A stretch of DNA of 64,000 nucleotides, from the NCBI RefSeq assembly GCF_900101505.1, contig NZ_FMZI01000001.1, positions 434,001 through 498,000 of the forward strand, written 5' to 3'. The notes under the pieces are model-generated. The model did not search any database and was not told where the DNA came from. It saw only the letters and a program-made list of their open reading frames with translations. Shown piece after piece: positions 51,362 through 60,733 of this stretch; the stretch's first letter is position 1; each line of letters begins with the position of its first letter. The translations under genes and the position numbers were made by a program. Origin of the DNA: Antarctobacter albus (lineage in GTDB: Bacteria; Pseudomonadota; Alphaproteobacteria; Rhodobacterales; Rhodobacteraceae).

Positions 51362-52402
51362 ATGAAATTCGCTAAACTGACCGCCTCGACCCTGGCGATC
51401 GCAGCCGTTTCGGCCACCGCAGCCGTTGCCCGTGACAACATCCAGGTTGCCGGTTCCTCGACCGTTCTGCCCTATGCCTCGATCGTTGCAGAAGCGTTCG
51501 GTGCCAACACCGACTTCCCGACGCCGGTCGTTGAATCGGGCGGCTCCTCCGCTGGCCTCAAGCGTTTCTGCGAAGGCGTGGGCGAGAACACCATCGACGT
51601 CGCCAACGCATCGCGCGCCATCCGCGAAAAAGAGATCAAGGCCTGTGCCGAAAACGGCGTGACCGACATCATCGAAGTCCGCATCGGCTATGACGGCATC
51701 GTCTTCGCCTCGCAGGCAGATGGCCCGGCCTACACCGCCTTCACGCCCTCCGACATCTTCAACGCCCTGGCGCCGAAGGTCGTGGTCGACGGCGAGCTGG
51801 TCGACAACCCCTACTCCAAGTGGAACGAGTTCAACGCCGACCTGCCGGACGCCGAGATCCTCGCCTTCATCCCGGGCACCAAGCACGGCACCCGTGAAGT
51901 GTTCGAAGAAAAAGTGATCGCGGCCGGCTGTGAAGCCACCGGCGCCCACGACGCGATGATCGCTGCCGGCATGTCCGAGGACGACGCCGAGGACGCCTGC
52001 CTGATGGTCCGCACCGACGGTCGTTCGGTCGACATCGACGGCGACTACACCGAGACCCTGGCCTCGATCGACGCCAACGCGCACGGCATCGGCGTGTTCG
52101 GCCTGGCGTTCTACGAGAACAACACCGACAAGCTGAAGGTCGCCACCATGTCGGGCGTCATGCCCTCGACCGAGAGCATCGCCTCGGGTGAATACCCGGT
52201 GTCGCGTCCGCTGTTCTTCTACGTCAAGAAAGCCCACATCGGCGTGATCCCCGGCCTGAAAGAGTACGCCCAGTTCTTCGTCGCCGACGAGCTGGCAGGC
52301 CCCTCCGGCCCGCTCGCCAACTACGGCCTGGTGTCCGACCCCGAGCTGGCCAAGACCCAGCAGATGGTCGCCGACGAAGTCGTGATGGGCGAAGGCATGT
52401 AA
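51362..52402 (+). CDS. pstS: Phosphate-binding protein PstS
   Basis: This 346-residue periplasmic receptor of the Pst importer has a signal peptide (KLTASTLAIAAVSATAAVA). It then shows IQVAGSSTVLPYASIVAEAF and ESGGSSAGLKRFCEGVGENTIDVANASR, the phosphate-coordinating Ser/Thr loops. PGTKHGTREVFEEKV follows. It is first in the Pho operon behind a three-repeat Pho box, with AGGGAGC before the ATG. Codon use looks highly biased toward GC-ending codons, in line with strong expression. Confidence 0.95.
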   Translation: MKFAKLTASTLAIAAVSATAAVARDNIQVAGSSTVLPYASIVAEAFGANTDFPTPVVESGGSSAGLKRFCEGVGENTIDVANASRAIREKEIKACAENGVTDIIEVRIGYDGIVFASQADGPAYTAFTPSDIFNALAPKVVVDGELVDNPYSKWNEFNADLPDAEILAFIPGTKHGTREVFEEKVIAAGCEATGAHDAMIAAGMSEDDAEDACLMVRTDGRSVDIDGDYTETLASIDANAHGIGVFGLAFYENNTDKLKVATMSGVMPSTESIASGEYPVSRPLFFYVKKAHIGVIPGLKEYAQFFVADELAGPSGPLANYGLVSDPELAKTQQMVADEVVMGEGM

Positions 52403-52508
52403 TCCATCCCTCCGGGGGTGTTTGCACCTGACGCCTGTGGGGGCGGCATATTCCGCCGCCCCCCTTCCTTTTAGGACCTTTACCACCATTCCTGACTTCG
52501 GGGGGCAC

Positions 52509-53972
52509 ATGCCTGTTATCTGGCTCATCGTGATCGTGCTCGCGCTGGCGGCCGCCGGGTTTATTCTCGGCCGGACCCGCGCGATGCAAAGCGCCGGGGG
52601 CGACAGCCGGCACCTGCACTCGCTTCCGACCTATTACGGGTCGAACGTGGCGCTGAAGGCGGTCGTTCCGGCCATGTTGCTGATGGTCGTCTGGCTCGTG
52701 GCCCAGCCGTTCTACGTGAACGGCGTCGTTTCCGGCATGATCCCCGATAGTGCGATTGCCGACGGGTCCAGCCGCGGCCTTGTGCTGGCTGAGGTGCGCC
52801 GCGCGGCAGACGGGCTGGACAACGCGGTTGCCCAAGGGGCGATCTCCGAAGAGTTCGCCCGCAACGCCCGCGCCGATTTCACCGATGTGACCACCCGCCT
52901 CAAGGAGGCCGGCCAGATCGTGACCACCCAGATCACCCAGCCGGTGCTGCGCGCGGCGCAGGAATACCGGGTGATCAACGCCACCGGCAACATGATCATG
53001 TCGGGCGTGGTCATCCTGGTCGCGCTGCTGGGGGTCTTCTGGGGCCTGCGCGAAACCAATAAGGACTTTCGCGCCCGCAACGTCGTCGAAAAAAGCGTGA
53101 TGGCGCTGCTGATCGCGGCGGCCTCCATCGCCGTGCTGACCACGGTCGGGATCGTCCTGTCGCTGATCTTCAACACCATCGAGTTCTTCCGCCTTTACCC
53201 GGCCTCCGAGTTCTTTGGATCGCTGACCTGGGCGCCTTCCTTTGGCGGCGGGTCCGAGCTGGGTGTCCTGCCGCTGCTCTGGGGGACGTTCTACATCTCG
53301 CTGGTGGCGCTGATCGTGGCGGTGCCGATTGGTCTCTTCGCCGCCGTCTACCTGTCGGAATATGCCTCCAAGCCGGTGCGCAGCTTTGCCAAGCCGATGC
53401 TCGAGGTGCTGGCCGGTATCCCGACCATTGTCTACGGTCTCTTCGCGCTGCTGACCATCGGCCCGATGCTGCTGAGCGTCTTCGGCCCCGACGGAACCGG
53501 CTGGATGGGTGGCCAGCGTGCGGTCATCACCGCGGGTCTGGCAATGGGCATCATGCTGATCCCCTTCGTCAGCTCGCTGTCAGATGACATCATCAACGCG
53601 GTGCCCCAGGCGATGCGCGACGGCTCTTACGGGCTGGGCGCGACCAAGTCCGAGACCATCAAGCAGGTGATCCTGCCCGCCGCCCTGCCGGGCATCGTCG
53701 GCGCCGTCCTTCTGGCGACCTCGCGCGCCATCGGCGAAACCATGATCGTGGTGCTGGGGGCAGGGGCCGCCGCCCGGCTCAGCCTCAATCCCTTCGAGGC
53801 CATGACCACCGTGACCGCCAAGATCGTCAGCCAACTGACCGGCGACAGCGACTTTGCCTCGCCAGAGGCGCTGGTGGCCTTCGCCCTGGGCATGACCCTC
53901 TTCATCATGACGCTGGGGCTGAACGTCTTCGCCCTCTACATCGTGCGCAAATACCGGGAGCAGTACGACTAA
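52509..53972 (+). CDS. pstC: Phosphate ABC transporter permease PstC
   Basis: This 487-residue permease has an N-terminal extension with two hydrophobic segments (PVIWLIVIVLALAAAGFIL and VPAMLLMVVWLVA). A polar loop of about 100 residues follows, then the conserved PstC core from about residue 190. The core carries EYASKPVRSFAKPMLEVLAGIPTIVYG and DGSYGLGATKSETIKQVILPAALPGIVG, the ATPase-coupling loop. It is longer than E. coli PstC (about 320). The start at 52509 follows GGGGG. Its stop overlaps the pstA ATG (TAATG). Confidence 0.94.
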   Translation: MPVIWLIVIVLALAAAGFILGRTRAMQSAGGDSRHLHSLPTYYGSNVALKAVVPAMLLMVVWLVAQPFYVNGVVSGMIPDSAIADGSSRGLVLAEVRRAADGLDNAVAQGAISEEFARNARADFTDVTTRLKEAGQIVTTQITQPVLRAAQEYRVINATGNMIMSGVVILVALLGVFWGLRETNKDFRARNVVEKSVMALLIAAASIAVLTTVGIVLSLIFNTIEFFRLYPASEFFGSLTWAPSFGGGSELGVLPLLWGTFYISLVALIVAVPIGLFAAVYLSEYASKPVRSFAKPMLEVLAGIPTIVYGLFALLTIGPMLLSVFGPDGTGWMGGQRAVITAGLAMGIMLIPFVSSLSDDIINAVPQAMRDGSYGLGATKSETIKQVILPAALPGIVGAVLLATSRAIGETMIVVLGAGAAARLSLNPFEAMTTVTAKIVSQLTGDSDFASPEALVAFALGMTLFIMTLGLNVFALYIVRKYREQYD

Positions 53973-55303
53973 TGACCGACGCAAGCATGGATACGCCCCG
54001 GCCGCGCCGGGCAAAGACCTCGCTGGTGAGCGAAGATGCGCGGACGAAAAAGCGCAACGCGGCGGAAAAACGGTTCCAGGCCTACGGGATCGCCGCCATT
54101 GCCACCGGCCTGTTCTTTCTGGCTGTCCTGGCCTTCTCGATTGTCCGTTCGGGCCTGCCGGCCTTCACCACCACCGTGGTCGACGTCAACTTTACCCTGA
54201 CGCAGGAACAGTTCGACGAGGCCGAGGGCCAGCTGTTCAAGACCAAGGCCTATTCCGGCTACTTCATCACCGCCCTGCAGAAAAAGCTGGAGGCCGAGAA
54301 TGTCCAGGTGGCCTTTGACGAGGCGGCCATCGAACGGATCATGGGCAAGATCGGCGGCACACTGCGGGAATACTACACCGCCAACCCCGATCAGTTGGGC
54401 CAGGAGGTTGCTTTCAAGCTGAACGCCTCCTCGCGCGTGGACGGTTATTTCAAGGGCCGCGTTCAGCGAGAGACCCTCCAGGACAGCCGCTTTCTCACAT
54501 TGGCGGACCTGGACCTTGTCGATGCCCTGGCCGAGGCCGGGATCGTGCATTCGGCCTTTGATTGGGGGTTCATCACCGGGGCGGACTCGGGCGTGGACAA
54601 CCCGGGTGGTGCCGGTATCGGTGCCTCTGTCGTGGGGTCGTTCTTCATGATGCTGGTGGTGCTGTTCCTGTCGCTGCCCATCGGTGTCGCGGCCTCGATC
54701 TACCTCGAGGAATTCGCGCCGCAGAACCGCTGGACCGACATGATCGAGGTGAACATCTCGAACCTTGCCGCCGTGCCCTCGATCGTCTTCGGTATCCTGG
54801 GCCTTGCCGTCTTCATCCAGTTCATGCACCTGCCGCAATCCGCGCCTCTGGTCGGTGGCCTGGTGCTGACGCTGATGACGCTTCCGACGATCATCATCTC
54901 GACCCGTGCATCGCTCAAGGCGGTGCCGCCCTCGATCCGCGATGCGGCGCTGGGGGTTGGCGCCTCCAAGATGCAGTCGGTGTTCCACCACGTCCTGCCG
55001 CTGGCCATGCCCGGCATCCTGACCGGCACGATCATCGGCCTGGCGCAGGCGCTGGGGGAAACCGCGCCGCTCTTGCTGATCGGCATGGTCGGCTTCGTCG
55101 CGCGTGGTTATCCGGACGGGTTCATCAGCGGCTTTACCGACCCGAACTCGGCCATGCCTGCCCAGATCTACACCTGGGCCGCGCGCGCAGATCAGGCGTT
55201 TTACGAAAAGGCCTGGGGCGGTATCATCATCCTGCTCATCTTCCTGCTGACCATGAACATCATCGCAATCATTCTGCGCCGCCGTTTCGAGCGCCGCTGG
55301 TAA
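53972..55303 (+). CDS. pstA: Phosphate ABC transporter permease PstA
   Basis: This 443-residue permease has a cytoplasmic N-terminus and a first helix near residues 38-60. A polar stretch of about 150 residues (from NFTLTQEQFDEAEGQ) is probably periplasmic. The six-helix core follows with IYLEEFAPQNRWTDMIEVNISNLAAVPSIVFG and DAALGVGASKMQSVFHHVLPLAMPGILTG. Like PstC it is extended relative to the enteric protein, so the two extra domains may pack together. Confidence 0.94.
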   Translation: MTDASMDTPRPRRAKTSLVSEDARTKKRNAAEKRFQAYGIAAIATGLFFLAVLAFSIVRSGLPAFTTTVVDVNFTLTQEQFDEAEGQLFKTKAYSGYFITALQKKLEAENVQVAFDEAAIERIMGKIGGTLREYYTANPDQLGQEVAFKLNASSRVDGYFKGRVQRETLQDSRFLTLADLDLVDALAEAGIVHSAFDWGFITGADSGVDNPGGAGIGASVVGSFFMMLVVLFLSLPIGVAASIYLEEFAPQNRWTDMIEVNISNLAAVPSIVFGILGLAVFIQFMHLPQSAPLVGGLVLTLMTLPTIIISTRASLKAVPPSIRDAALGVGASKMQSVFHHVLPLAMPGILTGTIIGLAQALGETAPLLLIGMVGFVARGYPDGFISGFTDPNSAMPAQIYTWAARADQAFYEKAWGGIIILLIFLLTMNIIAIILRRRFERRW

Positions 55304-55333
55304 GGCCCGGGCAGCGGATCTAGGAGAGTAACA

Positions 55334-56131
55334 ATGTACGACGCACCGCATACGGAGAGAGACGTGGACCAGCAGGACATCAAGATCAGCGCCCGCAAGG
55401 TGCAGGTCTATTATGGCACCACACACGCGATCAAGGACGTGGACTGTGACATCGAGGACAAGACCGTCACGGCCTTTATCGGTCCGTCGGGCTGTGGCAA
55501 GTCGACCTTCCTGCGCTGCCTGAACCGGATGAACGACACCATCGACGTCTGCCGCGTCGAGGGCGACATCTCGATTGATGGCGAGGACATCTATGACAAG
55601 CGGGTCGACCCGGTGCAGCTGCGCGCCAAGGTCGGCATGGTTTTCCAGAAGCCCAACCCGTTCCCCAAGTCGATCTATGACAACATCGCCTATGGCCCGC
55701 GCATCCACGGGTTGGCCAAGTCCAAGGCGGACCTGGACGAGATCGTCGAAAAGAGCCTGCGCCGCGGCGCCATCTGGGACGAGGTAAAGGACCGGCTGGA
55801 CGCGCCGGGCACCGGCCTGTCGGGCGGACAGCAGCAGCGCCTGTGCATTGCGCGCGCCATCGCCACAGAACCCGAGGTGTTGTTGATGGACGAACCCTGT
55901 TCGGCGCTGGACCCGATTGCGACCAGCCAGGTCGAGGAACTGATCGACGAATTGCGGCAGGACTACTCGGTCGTGATCGTGACCCACTCGATGCAACAGG
56001 CCGCGCGGGTCAGCCAGAAAACCGCCTTCTTCCATCTGGGCAACCTCGTGGAATTCGGCGACACCGGCAAGATTTTCACCAACCCGGTGGACAGCCGGAC
56101 GGAAAGCTACATCACGGGACGGATCGGCTAA
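55334..56131 (+). CDS. pstB: Phosphate ABC transporter ATPase PstB
   Basis: This 265-residue ATPase has [16 protein letters not shown], Walker [10 protein letters not shown], the PstB-specific [11 protein letters not shown]-loop [16 protein letters not shown], signature [16 protein letters not shown] and Walker [14 protein letters not shown]. It powers phosphate import and forms part of the phosphate-sensing complex. AGGAGAG precedes the ATG. Its stop overlaps the phoU ATG (TAATG). Confidence 0.97.
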   Translation: MYDAPHTERDVDQQDIKISARKVQVYYGTTHAIKDVDCDIEDKTVTAFIGPSGCGKSTFLRCLNRMNDTIDVCRVEGDISIDGEDIYDKRVDPVQLRAKVGMVFQKPNPFPKSIYDNIAYGPRIHGLAKSKADLDEIVEKSLRRGAIWDEVKDRLDAPGTGLSGGQQQRLCIARAIATEPEVLLMDEPCSALDPIATSQVEELIDELRQDYSVVIVTHSMQQAARVSQKTAFFHLGNLVEFGDTGKIFTNPVDSRTESYITGRIG

Positions 56132-56871
56132 TGTCTGAACTCAAACAACATATCGCCAGCGCCTTCGACCGCGACCTGGAAGGTATCCAGGCCCAGATCA
56201 TGAAGATGGGCGGGCTTGTCGAAGCCGCCATCATGCAATCGGCCAAATCGCTGGAAACCCGCGACGAGGAACTGGCCGAACTGGTGCGCCGCAACGACGC
56301 CGCCATCGACGCGCTGGAGGAAAGCCTGAACGAAGAGGCGGCCCGGGTGATCGCGCTGCGTGCGCCGACCGCGTCGGACCTGCGCATCGTCCTGTCGGTC
56401 ATGCGCATGTCGGCCAACCTGGAACGCATGGGCGACCTCAGCAAGAACATCGCCAAGCGGACCGGCGTGCTGGTCCAGATGCAGGCCATCGGCGGCACGG
56501 CACCCTCGTTGCGCCGCATGGCCCGCGAGGTCGAACTGATGCTCAAGGACGCGCTGGATGCCTATATCCAGCGCGACGAGGCCCTGGCCGAGGACGTAAT
56601 CGAGCGCGACCGGGACGTGGACCAGATGTACAACACGCTGTTCCGCGAATTCCTGACCTTCATGCTGGAAGATCCGCGCAACATCACCGCCTGCATGCAC
56701 CTGCATTTCATCGCCAAGAACATCGAACGCATGGGTGACCACGTGACCTCGATCGCCGAGCAGGTGGTGTTCCTGACCACCGGCCGCAAGCCGGATGAAC
56801 CGCGTGAAAAGGCGGATCGCACCTCGACGGATGCCGACCTGGCACCGGATATGGACAAGGACGGGGATTAA
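56131..56871 (+). CDS. phoU: Phosphate signalling protein PhoU
   Basis: This 246-residue all-helical protein has two PhoU repeats: ITKMGG-like IMKMGGLVEAAI at about residue 22 with LRIVLSVMRMSANLERMGDLSKNIAKR, and ACMHLHFIAKNIERMGDHVTSIAEQ in the second half. The E-x-x-x-D metal-binding motifs ERMGDL and ERMGDH are intact. PhoU links the Pst transporter to PhoR and damps PhoB activation when phosphate is plentiful. That role is especially important here because PhoR has no membrane domain. Confidence 0.96.
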   Translation: MSELKQHIASAFDRDLEGIQAQIMKMGGLVEAAIMQSAKSLETRDEELAELVRRNDAAIDALEESLNEEAARVIALRAPTASDLRIVLSVMRMSANLERMGDLSKNIAKRTGVLVQMQAIGGTAPSLRRMAREVELMLKDALDAYIQRDEALAEDVIERDRDVDQMYNTLFREFLTFMLEDPRNITACMHLHFIAKNIERMGDHVTSIAEQVVFLTTGRKPDEPREKADRTSTDADLAPDMDKDGD

Positions 56872-56875
56872 GCAC

Positions 56876-57565
56876 ATGGCCGCAGACCAGCCCACTGTTC
56901 TGGTGGTCGAGGACGAAGCCGCGCAGCGGGAAGTTCTGACCTACAACCTCGAAGCCGAGGGGTTCCGCGTCACGCGGGCCGAGAATGGCGAAGAGGCGCT
57001 GGTGCTTATCGACGAGGAAAGCCCGGACATTATCGTGCTGGACTGGATGTTGCCCAATGTCTCGGGGATCGAGGTCTGTCGCCAGATCAAGACCCGCCCC
57101 GAGACGCGCAGCGTGCCGATCATCATGCTGTCGGCCCGCTCGGAAGAGGTGGACCGGGTGCGCGGGCTTGAAACCGGGGCGGATGACTATGTGGTCAAAC
57201 CCTACTCGGTGATCGAGCTAATGGCCCGGGTGCGCGCGCAACTGCGCCGCGCGCGTCCCGCCGCCGCTGGGCTGCGCCTGGAATACGAGGATATCGTTCT
57301 CGACAGCGAGACGCACCGCGTGACCCGGAACAGCAAGGCGCTGAAACTGGGGCCGACGGAATTCCGACTGTTGACGACCTTCATGGAAAAGCCCGGCCGG
57401 GTCTGGTCACGCGAACAATTGCTGGACCGGGTCTGGGGGCGCGACATCTATGTCGATACCCGCACCGTGGATGTCCACATCGGGCGCCTGCGCAAGGCGC
57501 TGTGCCAGCATGGCGGAAACGATCCGCTGCGCACGGTGCGCGGCGCGGGCTACGCGCTGGGCTGA
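56876..57565 (+). CDS. phoB: Phosphate regulon response regulator PhoB
   Basis: This 229-residue OmpR-family regulator has a receiver domain at residues 5-120 with phosphoacceptor Asp56 (VLDWMLP) and conserved DYVVKPYS. A winged-helix DNA-binding domain follows at about 130-228 (LGPTEFRLLTTFMEKPGRVWSREQLLDRVWGRDIYVDTRTVDVHIGRLRKAL). It is the last gene of the pst operon, four bases after phoU, so it is under its own Pho box control. Confidence 0.96.
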   Translation: MAADQPTVLVVEDEAAQREVLTYNLEAEGFRVTRAENGEEALVLIDEESPDIIVLDWMLPNVSGIEVCRQIKTRPETRSVPIIMLSARSEEVDRVRGLETGADDYVVKPYSVIELMARVRAQLRRARPAAAGLRLEYEDIVLDSETHRVTRNSKALKLGPTEFRLLTTFMEKPGRVWSREQLLDRVWGRDIYVDTRTVDVHIGRLRKALCQHGGNDPLRTVRGAGYALG

Positions 57566-57568
57566 AGC

Positions 57569-57592
57569 AAAAGGGCAGGGCGGTGCCCTTTT
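57569..57592 (+). terminator. Terminator of pst-phoU-phoB operon
   Basis: AAAAGGGCA and TGCCCTTTT form a 9-bp stem ending in a T-run. A second hairpin, GGGCGGTG/CACCGCCC, overlaps it and is mutually exclusive. Confidence 0.75.
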
Positions 57593-57673
57593 CACCGCCC
57601 TTGCCACTGACCGCTTGATCTGCGGCAGGAACGCGTCATCTTGTCTGCCGTGCAGCAGGTGAGGACGCTTCCA

Positions 57674-58246
57674 GTGATACGCGGTTTTCTGACAGTTCTG
57701 GTCCTTCTGGTCCCGTTTGGGGCGGTACAGGCGCATGAGGTGCGTCCGGCAATCGCCGATCTGACGACACCGGATGGACATGTATCTCTGGTTCTGCGCA
57801 TGAGCATGGAACCGGTGCTGGCCGGGATCGACCTGGAAGGTGTCGAGGACACCAATGAGACCGATCGCTCGGACGCCGTCGACAAGTTGCGCGCGCTGTC
57901 CGCCGATGCGTTCAAGTCACGCATCGAGGCGGAAACCGCGGATGTGCTGGACAGGGTCACGATCCGGGTGGGCGGCACAGATGTGCCGCTGCGCGTGACA
58001 GAGATCCAGGTGGACGAGATCCCCGATGTCTCGCTCCCTCGCGAATCCCGGCTGTTCCTGGTCGGCACCTTGCCAGATGGAGCACAGGCCCTGAGCGTTG
58101 GTTGGCCATCCGAATATGGCACCTTGATCCTGCGCCAGATGGATGTGGACGACGGGTTCACCGGCTACCTGACAGGCGGATATTCCGATCCCATAGCCAT
58201 CGAGGACAGCAGCGGTTGGGGCTTCCTGGGCGGGATCTTTCGTTAA
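57674..58246 (+). CDS. HupE/UreJ-like N-terminal periplasmic domain without membrane part
   Basis: This 190-residue precursor has a signal peptide (FLTVLVLLVPFGAVQA) followed by HEVRPAIADL, the usual mature start of HupE/UreJ_2-type membrane proteins. It continues as a beta-rich domain to GWPSEYGTLILRQMDVDDGFTGYLTGG, which in that family runs into membrane helices. Here the protein stops soon after, at FLGGIFR, and only 184 bases remain before rpsB, with no helices in any frame. GTG at 57674 is preferred (GAGGAC upstream); TTG at 57641 is the alternative. It is either a stand-alone domain or a truncated remnant. Confidence 0.72.
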   Translation: MIRGFLTVLVLLVPFGAVQAHEVRPAIADLTTPDGHVSLVLRMSMEPVLAGIDLEGVEDTNETDRSDAVDKLRALSADAFKSRIEAETADVLDRVTIRVGGTDVPLRVTEIQVDEIPDVSLPRESRLFLVGTLPDGAQALSVGWPSEYGTLILRQMDVDDGFTGYLTGGYSDPIAIEDSSGWGFLGGIFR

Positions 58247-58369
58247 CCCCAGCGTGGCCTGGCCCTTTGCCCCTTGCGCCTCTTGTGAAACCGCTGTAAT
58301 GCGCGCGGCACGAACCCCGCAGGCGGGGGCGGGCCTATTGGACAGACATCCCCAAAGGTCCACCGGTTG

Positions 58370-58388
58370 CCCCGGACTTGATCCGGGG
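58370..58388. repeat. Short palindrome upstream of rpsB
   Basis: CCCCGGA-CTTGA-TCCGGGG is a perfect 7-bp hairpin 43 bases before the rpsB start. It could act in the rpsB leader or be a copy of a dispersed alphaproteobacterial palindrome; only one copy is in this window. The rest of 58247-58369 holds no gene. Confidence 0.45.
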
Positions 58389-58430
58389 TGATTCCCCCGC
58401 CGAGGATATAAACCGGAAAGGATAGAAGGC

Positions 58431-59207
58431 ATGGCTCTTCCCGAGTTCACCATGCGTCAGCTGCTGGAAGCTGGCGTTCACTTTGGCCACCAGACGCAGC
58501 GCTGGAACCCCCGCATGGGCGAGTTCATCTACGGTGCGCGCAACGGCATCCACATCATGGACCTGACGCAGACTGTCCCGATGCTGGACGCTGCCCTGAA
58601 CGCCATCCGCGAATGCGTGGCCAAGAACGGCCGCGTCCTGTTCGTCGGCACCAAGCGTCAGGCTGCCCAGCCGATCGCCGAAGCCGCTGAGAAATGCGCG
58701 CAGTACTACATGAACCACCGCTGGCTGGGCGGCACGCTGACCAACTGGCAGACCGTGTCGCAGTCGATCAACCGCCTGCGCGAAATCGACGAGCAGATGG
58801 AAGGCGGCGCCGAAGGCCTCACCAAGAAAGAGCGCCTCAACATGGAGCGTGACCAGGCCAAGCTGCAGGCGTCGCTGGGCGGGATCCGTGAAATGGGCGG
58901 CGTGCCGGACATGCTGTTCGTCATCGACGTCAAGAAAGAACAGCTGGCCGTTGCCGAAGCCAACAAGCTGGGCATCCCGGTTGTGGCCGTGGTCGACACC
59001 AACTGCTCGCCCGAGGGCGTTGACTACATCATCCCCGGCAACGACGACGCGGCCCGCGCAATCGCGCTGTACTGCGATCTGGTCAGCCGCGCGGCGCTGG
59101 ACGGCATGACCGGCCAGATGGAAGCGGCAGGCGTCGACCTGGGCGCGCTCGAAGACGCACCGGCCGAGGAACTGCTGGCCGACGCGGGCGAGAACGCCGA
59201 GGGCTGA
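58431..59207 (+). CDS. rpsB: 30S ribosomal protein S2
   Basis: S2 is a component of the small ribosomal subunit. The 258-residue protein begins [27 protein letters not shown], unmistakable for S2. It carries [14 protein letters not shown] and the C-terminal acidic extension [23 protein letters not shown] precedes the ATG. It is followed by tsf, the conserved arrangement, after a 127-base gap containing a stable stem-loop. Confidence 0.98.
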   Translation: MALPEFTMRQLLEAGVHFGHQTQRWNPRMGEFIYGARNGIHIMDLTQTVPMLDAALNAIRECVAKNGRVLFVGTKRQAAQPIAEAAEKCAQYYMNHRWLGGTLTNWQTVSQSINRLREIDEQMEGGAEGLTKKERLNMERDQAKLQASLGGIREMGGVPDMLFVIDVKKEQLAVAEANKLGIPVVAVVDTNCSPEGVDYIIPGNDDAARAIALYCDLVSRAALDGMTGQMEAAGVDLGALEDAPAEELLADAGENAEG

Positions 59208-59253
59208 TCCCCGGGACCCGTGTCGCAAAAACGATACAGGTCCGTGACATGAG

Positions 59254-59298
59254 GGGTGGCCAAGGCCCGGGAGGTAGTCCCGGCGGCCGGGGCCACCC
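59254..59298 (+). promoter_or_regulatory. Stem-loop between rpsB and tsf
   Basis: GGGTGGCC pairs with GGCCACCC, enclosing CCGGGA/TCCCGG. There is no U-run immediately after (CGACCTCC follows), so it is probably an mRNA processing or partial attenuation structure, not a full terminator. Confidence 0.55.
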
Positions 59299-59334
59299 GA
59301 CCTCCTGCAAAAAGATGATGAGGAGAGCCAAGAC

Positions 59335-60210
59335 ATGGCGATCACTGCAAAACAGGTGAAAGAACTGCGCGAAATGACCGGCGCAGGCATGATGGACGCC
59401 AAGAAGGCGCTGACCGAAACCGACGGCGACTTCGACGCGGCCATCGACTGGCTCCGCACCAAGGGCCTGGCCAAGGCGGCCAAGAAATCCGGCCGTACCG
59501 CGGCAGAAGGCCTGGTTGCCGTCAAGGTCGACGGTGGCAAGGGCGTGGCCGTCGAGGTCAACTCGGAAACCGACTTCGTCGCCAAGAACGCTGAGTTCCA
59601 GCAGATGGTTGCCGGCATCGCCGAAACCGCGCTGACCGTGGCTGACGTCGAGGCGCTGAAAGCGGCTGACATGGGCGGCAAGCCCGTCGAAGAGCGCATC
59701 ACCGACGCCGTTGCCAAGATCGGCGAGAACATGTCGCTGCGCCGCATGGCTGCTGTCGAAGGTGACGTCGTGGCGGCCTACGTCCACAACGCCGCCGCTG
59801 ACGGCATGGGCCAGATCGGCGTGCTGGTCGCCATGAAGGGCGGTTCGGAAGAGTTCGGCAAGCAGGTCGGCATGCACATCGCTGCCATGAACCCCGCAGC
59901 CCTGAACGAAGCCTCGCTGGATCCGGCCGTGGTCGAGAAGGAAAAGCAGGTCCAGATCGACATCGCCAAGGAATCGGGCAAGCCGGACGCCGTGATCGAG
60001 AAGATGATCGTCGGCCGCATGAAGAAGTTCATGGCCGAAGTCACGCTGCTGGGTCAGGCCTTTGCCCTGGACACCGACAAGACCGTCGAGCAGGCCGCCA
60101 AGGACGCCGGCGCCGAGATCGTCGGCTTTGTCCGCCTGCAGGTCGGCGAAGGCATCGAGAAGAAGGAAGAGGATTTCGCAGCCGAGGTGGCCAAGGCCGC
60201 CCAGGGCTAA
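59335..60210 (+). CDS. tsf: Translation elongation factor Ts
   Basis: EF-Ts catalyses GDP release from EF-Tu. The 291-residue protein shows [24 protein letters not shown] at the N-terminus. [10 protein letters not shown], the contact loop with EF-Tu, is near residues 80-90. The C-terminal [17 protein letters not shown] also fits. GAGGAG precedes the ATG. A strong terminator follows. Confidence 0.98.
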   Translation: MAITAKQVKELREMTGAGMMDAKKALTETDGDFDAAIDWLRTKGLAKAAKKSGRTAAEGLVAVKVDGGKGVAVEVNSETDFVAKNAEFQQMVAGIAETALTVADVEALKAADMGGKPVEERITDAVAKIGENMSLRRMAAVEGDVVAAYVHNAAADGMGQIGVLVAMKGGSEEFGKQVGMHIAAMNPAALNEASLDPAVVEKEKQVQIDIAKESGKPDAVIEKMIVGRMKKFMAEVTLLGQAFALDTDKTVEQAAKDAGAEIVGFVRLQVGEGIEKKEEDFAAEVAKAAQG

Positions 60211-60257
60211 GACTGTCCTGAAAGGGCAGGGGGAATCTCTGCCCGTTGCGAATCGCT

Positions 60258-60289
60258 AAAGGCGCCGGACAGATGTCCGGCGCCTTTTT
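60258..60289 (+). terminator. Intrinsic terminator of rpsB-tsf
   Basis: AAAGGCGCCGGAC and GTCCGGCGCCTTT form a 13-bp stem with a short loop, followed by more T. It starts 48 bases after tsf. Confidence 0.9.
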
Positions 60290-60733
60290 CATTGGCCTTT
60301 TGCAGGGAATGCAGCGCGGATGGGCGGGGCCTTGCCGGTGCTCGATAAAGGACGGCACCTTTGCTTGCGCCAGCCGATTATCCCGCATAGGTTGCAATTT
60401 GAATGGAAATTCGGGGCCCCCGGTTGAGACATTGGGGATGAGATCCAGGGACCCCGAAAGGATGCTGGCCGACGGAAGGCGATAATTGCCCCCGTCGTAC
60501 CAGCGCCCGGTTTGCACCGGAGGTTCCGCAGGGCCCGGTAATACGCGGGTTGCGGCCCCTTCGTTCCATGGCCAAAGCCACCACTCACGGAACGCTTGAA
60601 CATTCGCAATTTACCCGAGGTTAAGGAAGTACGGATTTCCTGACCAAAGGGTAAAAGGGAAAAATTCACGCGGGAGTCACGCAGAGAGAAGACACTAACG
60701 CCTTTCCACTACATGGTTTCCCGAGGTGCGCTG
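60290..60733. other. Unassigned stretch between tsf terminator and luxR 3' end
   Basis: No open frame in these 444 bases resembles a known protein, and I find no RNA gene or clear terminator for luxR. Around 60600-60690 the composition is richer in A and T than the surroundings, with purine runs (AAAGGGTAAAAGGGAAAA). In many roseobacters a luxI gene lies downstream of luxR; nothing here resembles LuxI. Confidence 0.4.

Noticed and set aside
60041-60669. Minus-strand frames downstream of luxR as a luxI gene or remnant.
   Set aside because: Their translations show none of the conserved LuxI residues (the Arg, Phe, Trp and Asp of the N-terminal half) and partly overlap tsf.
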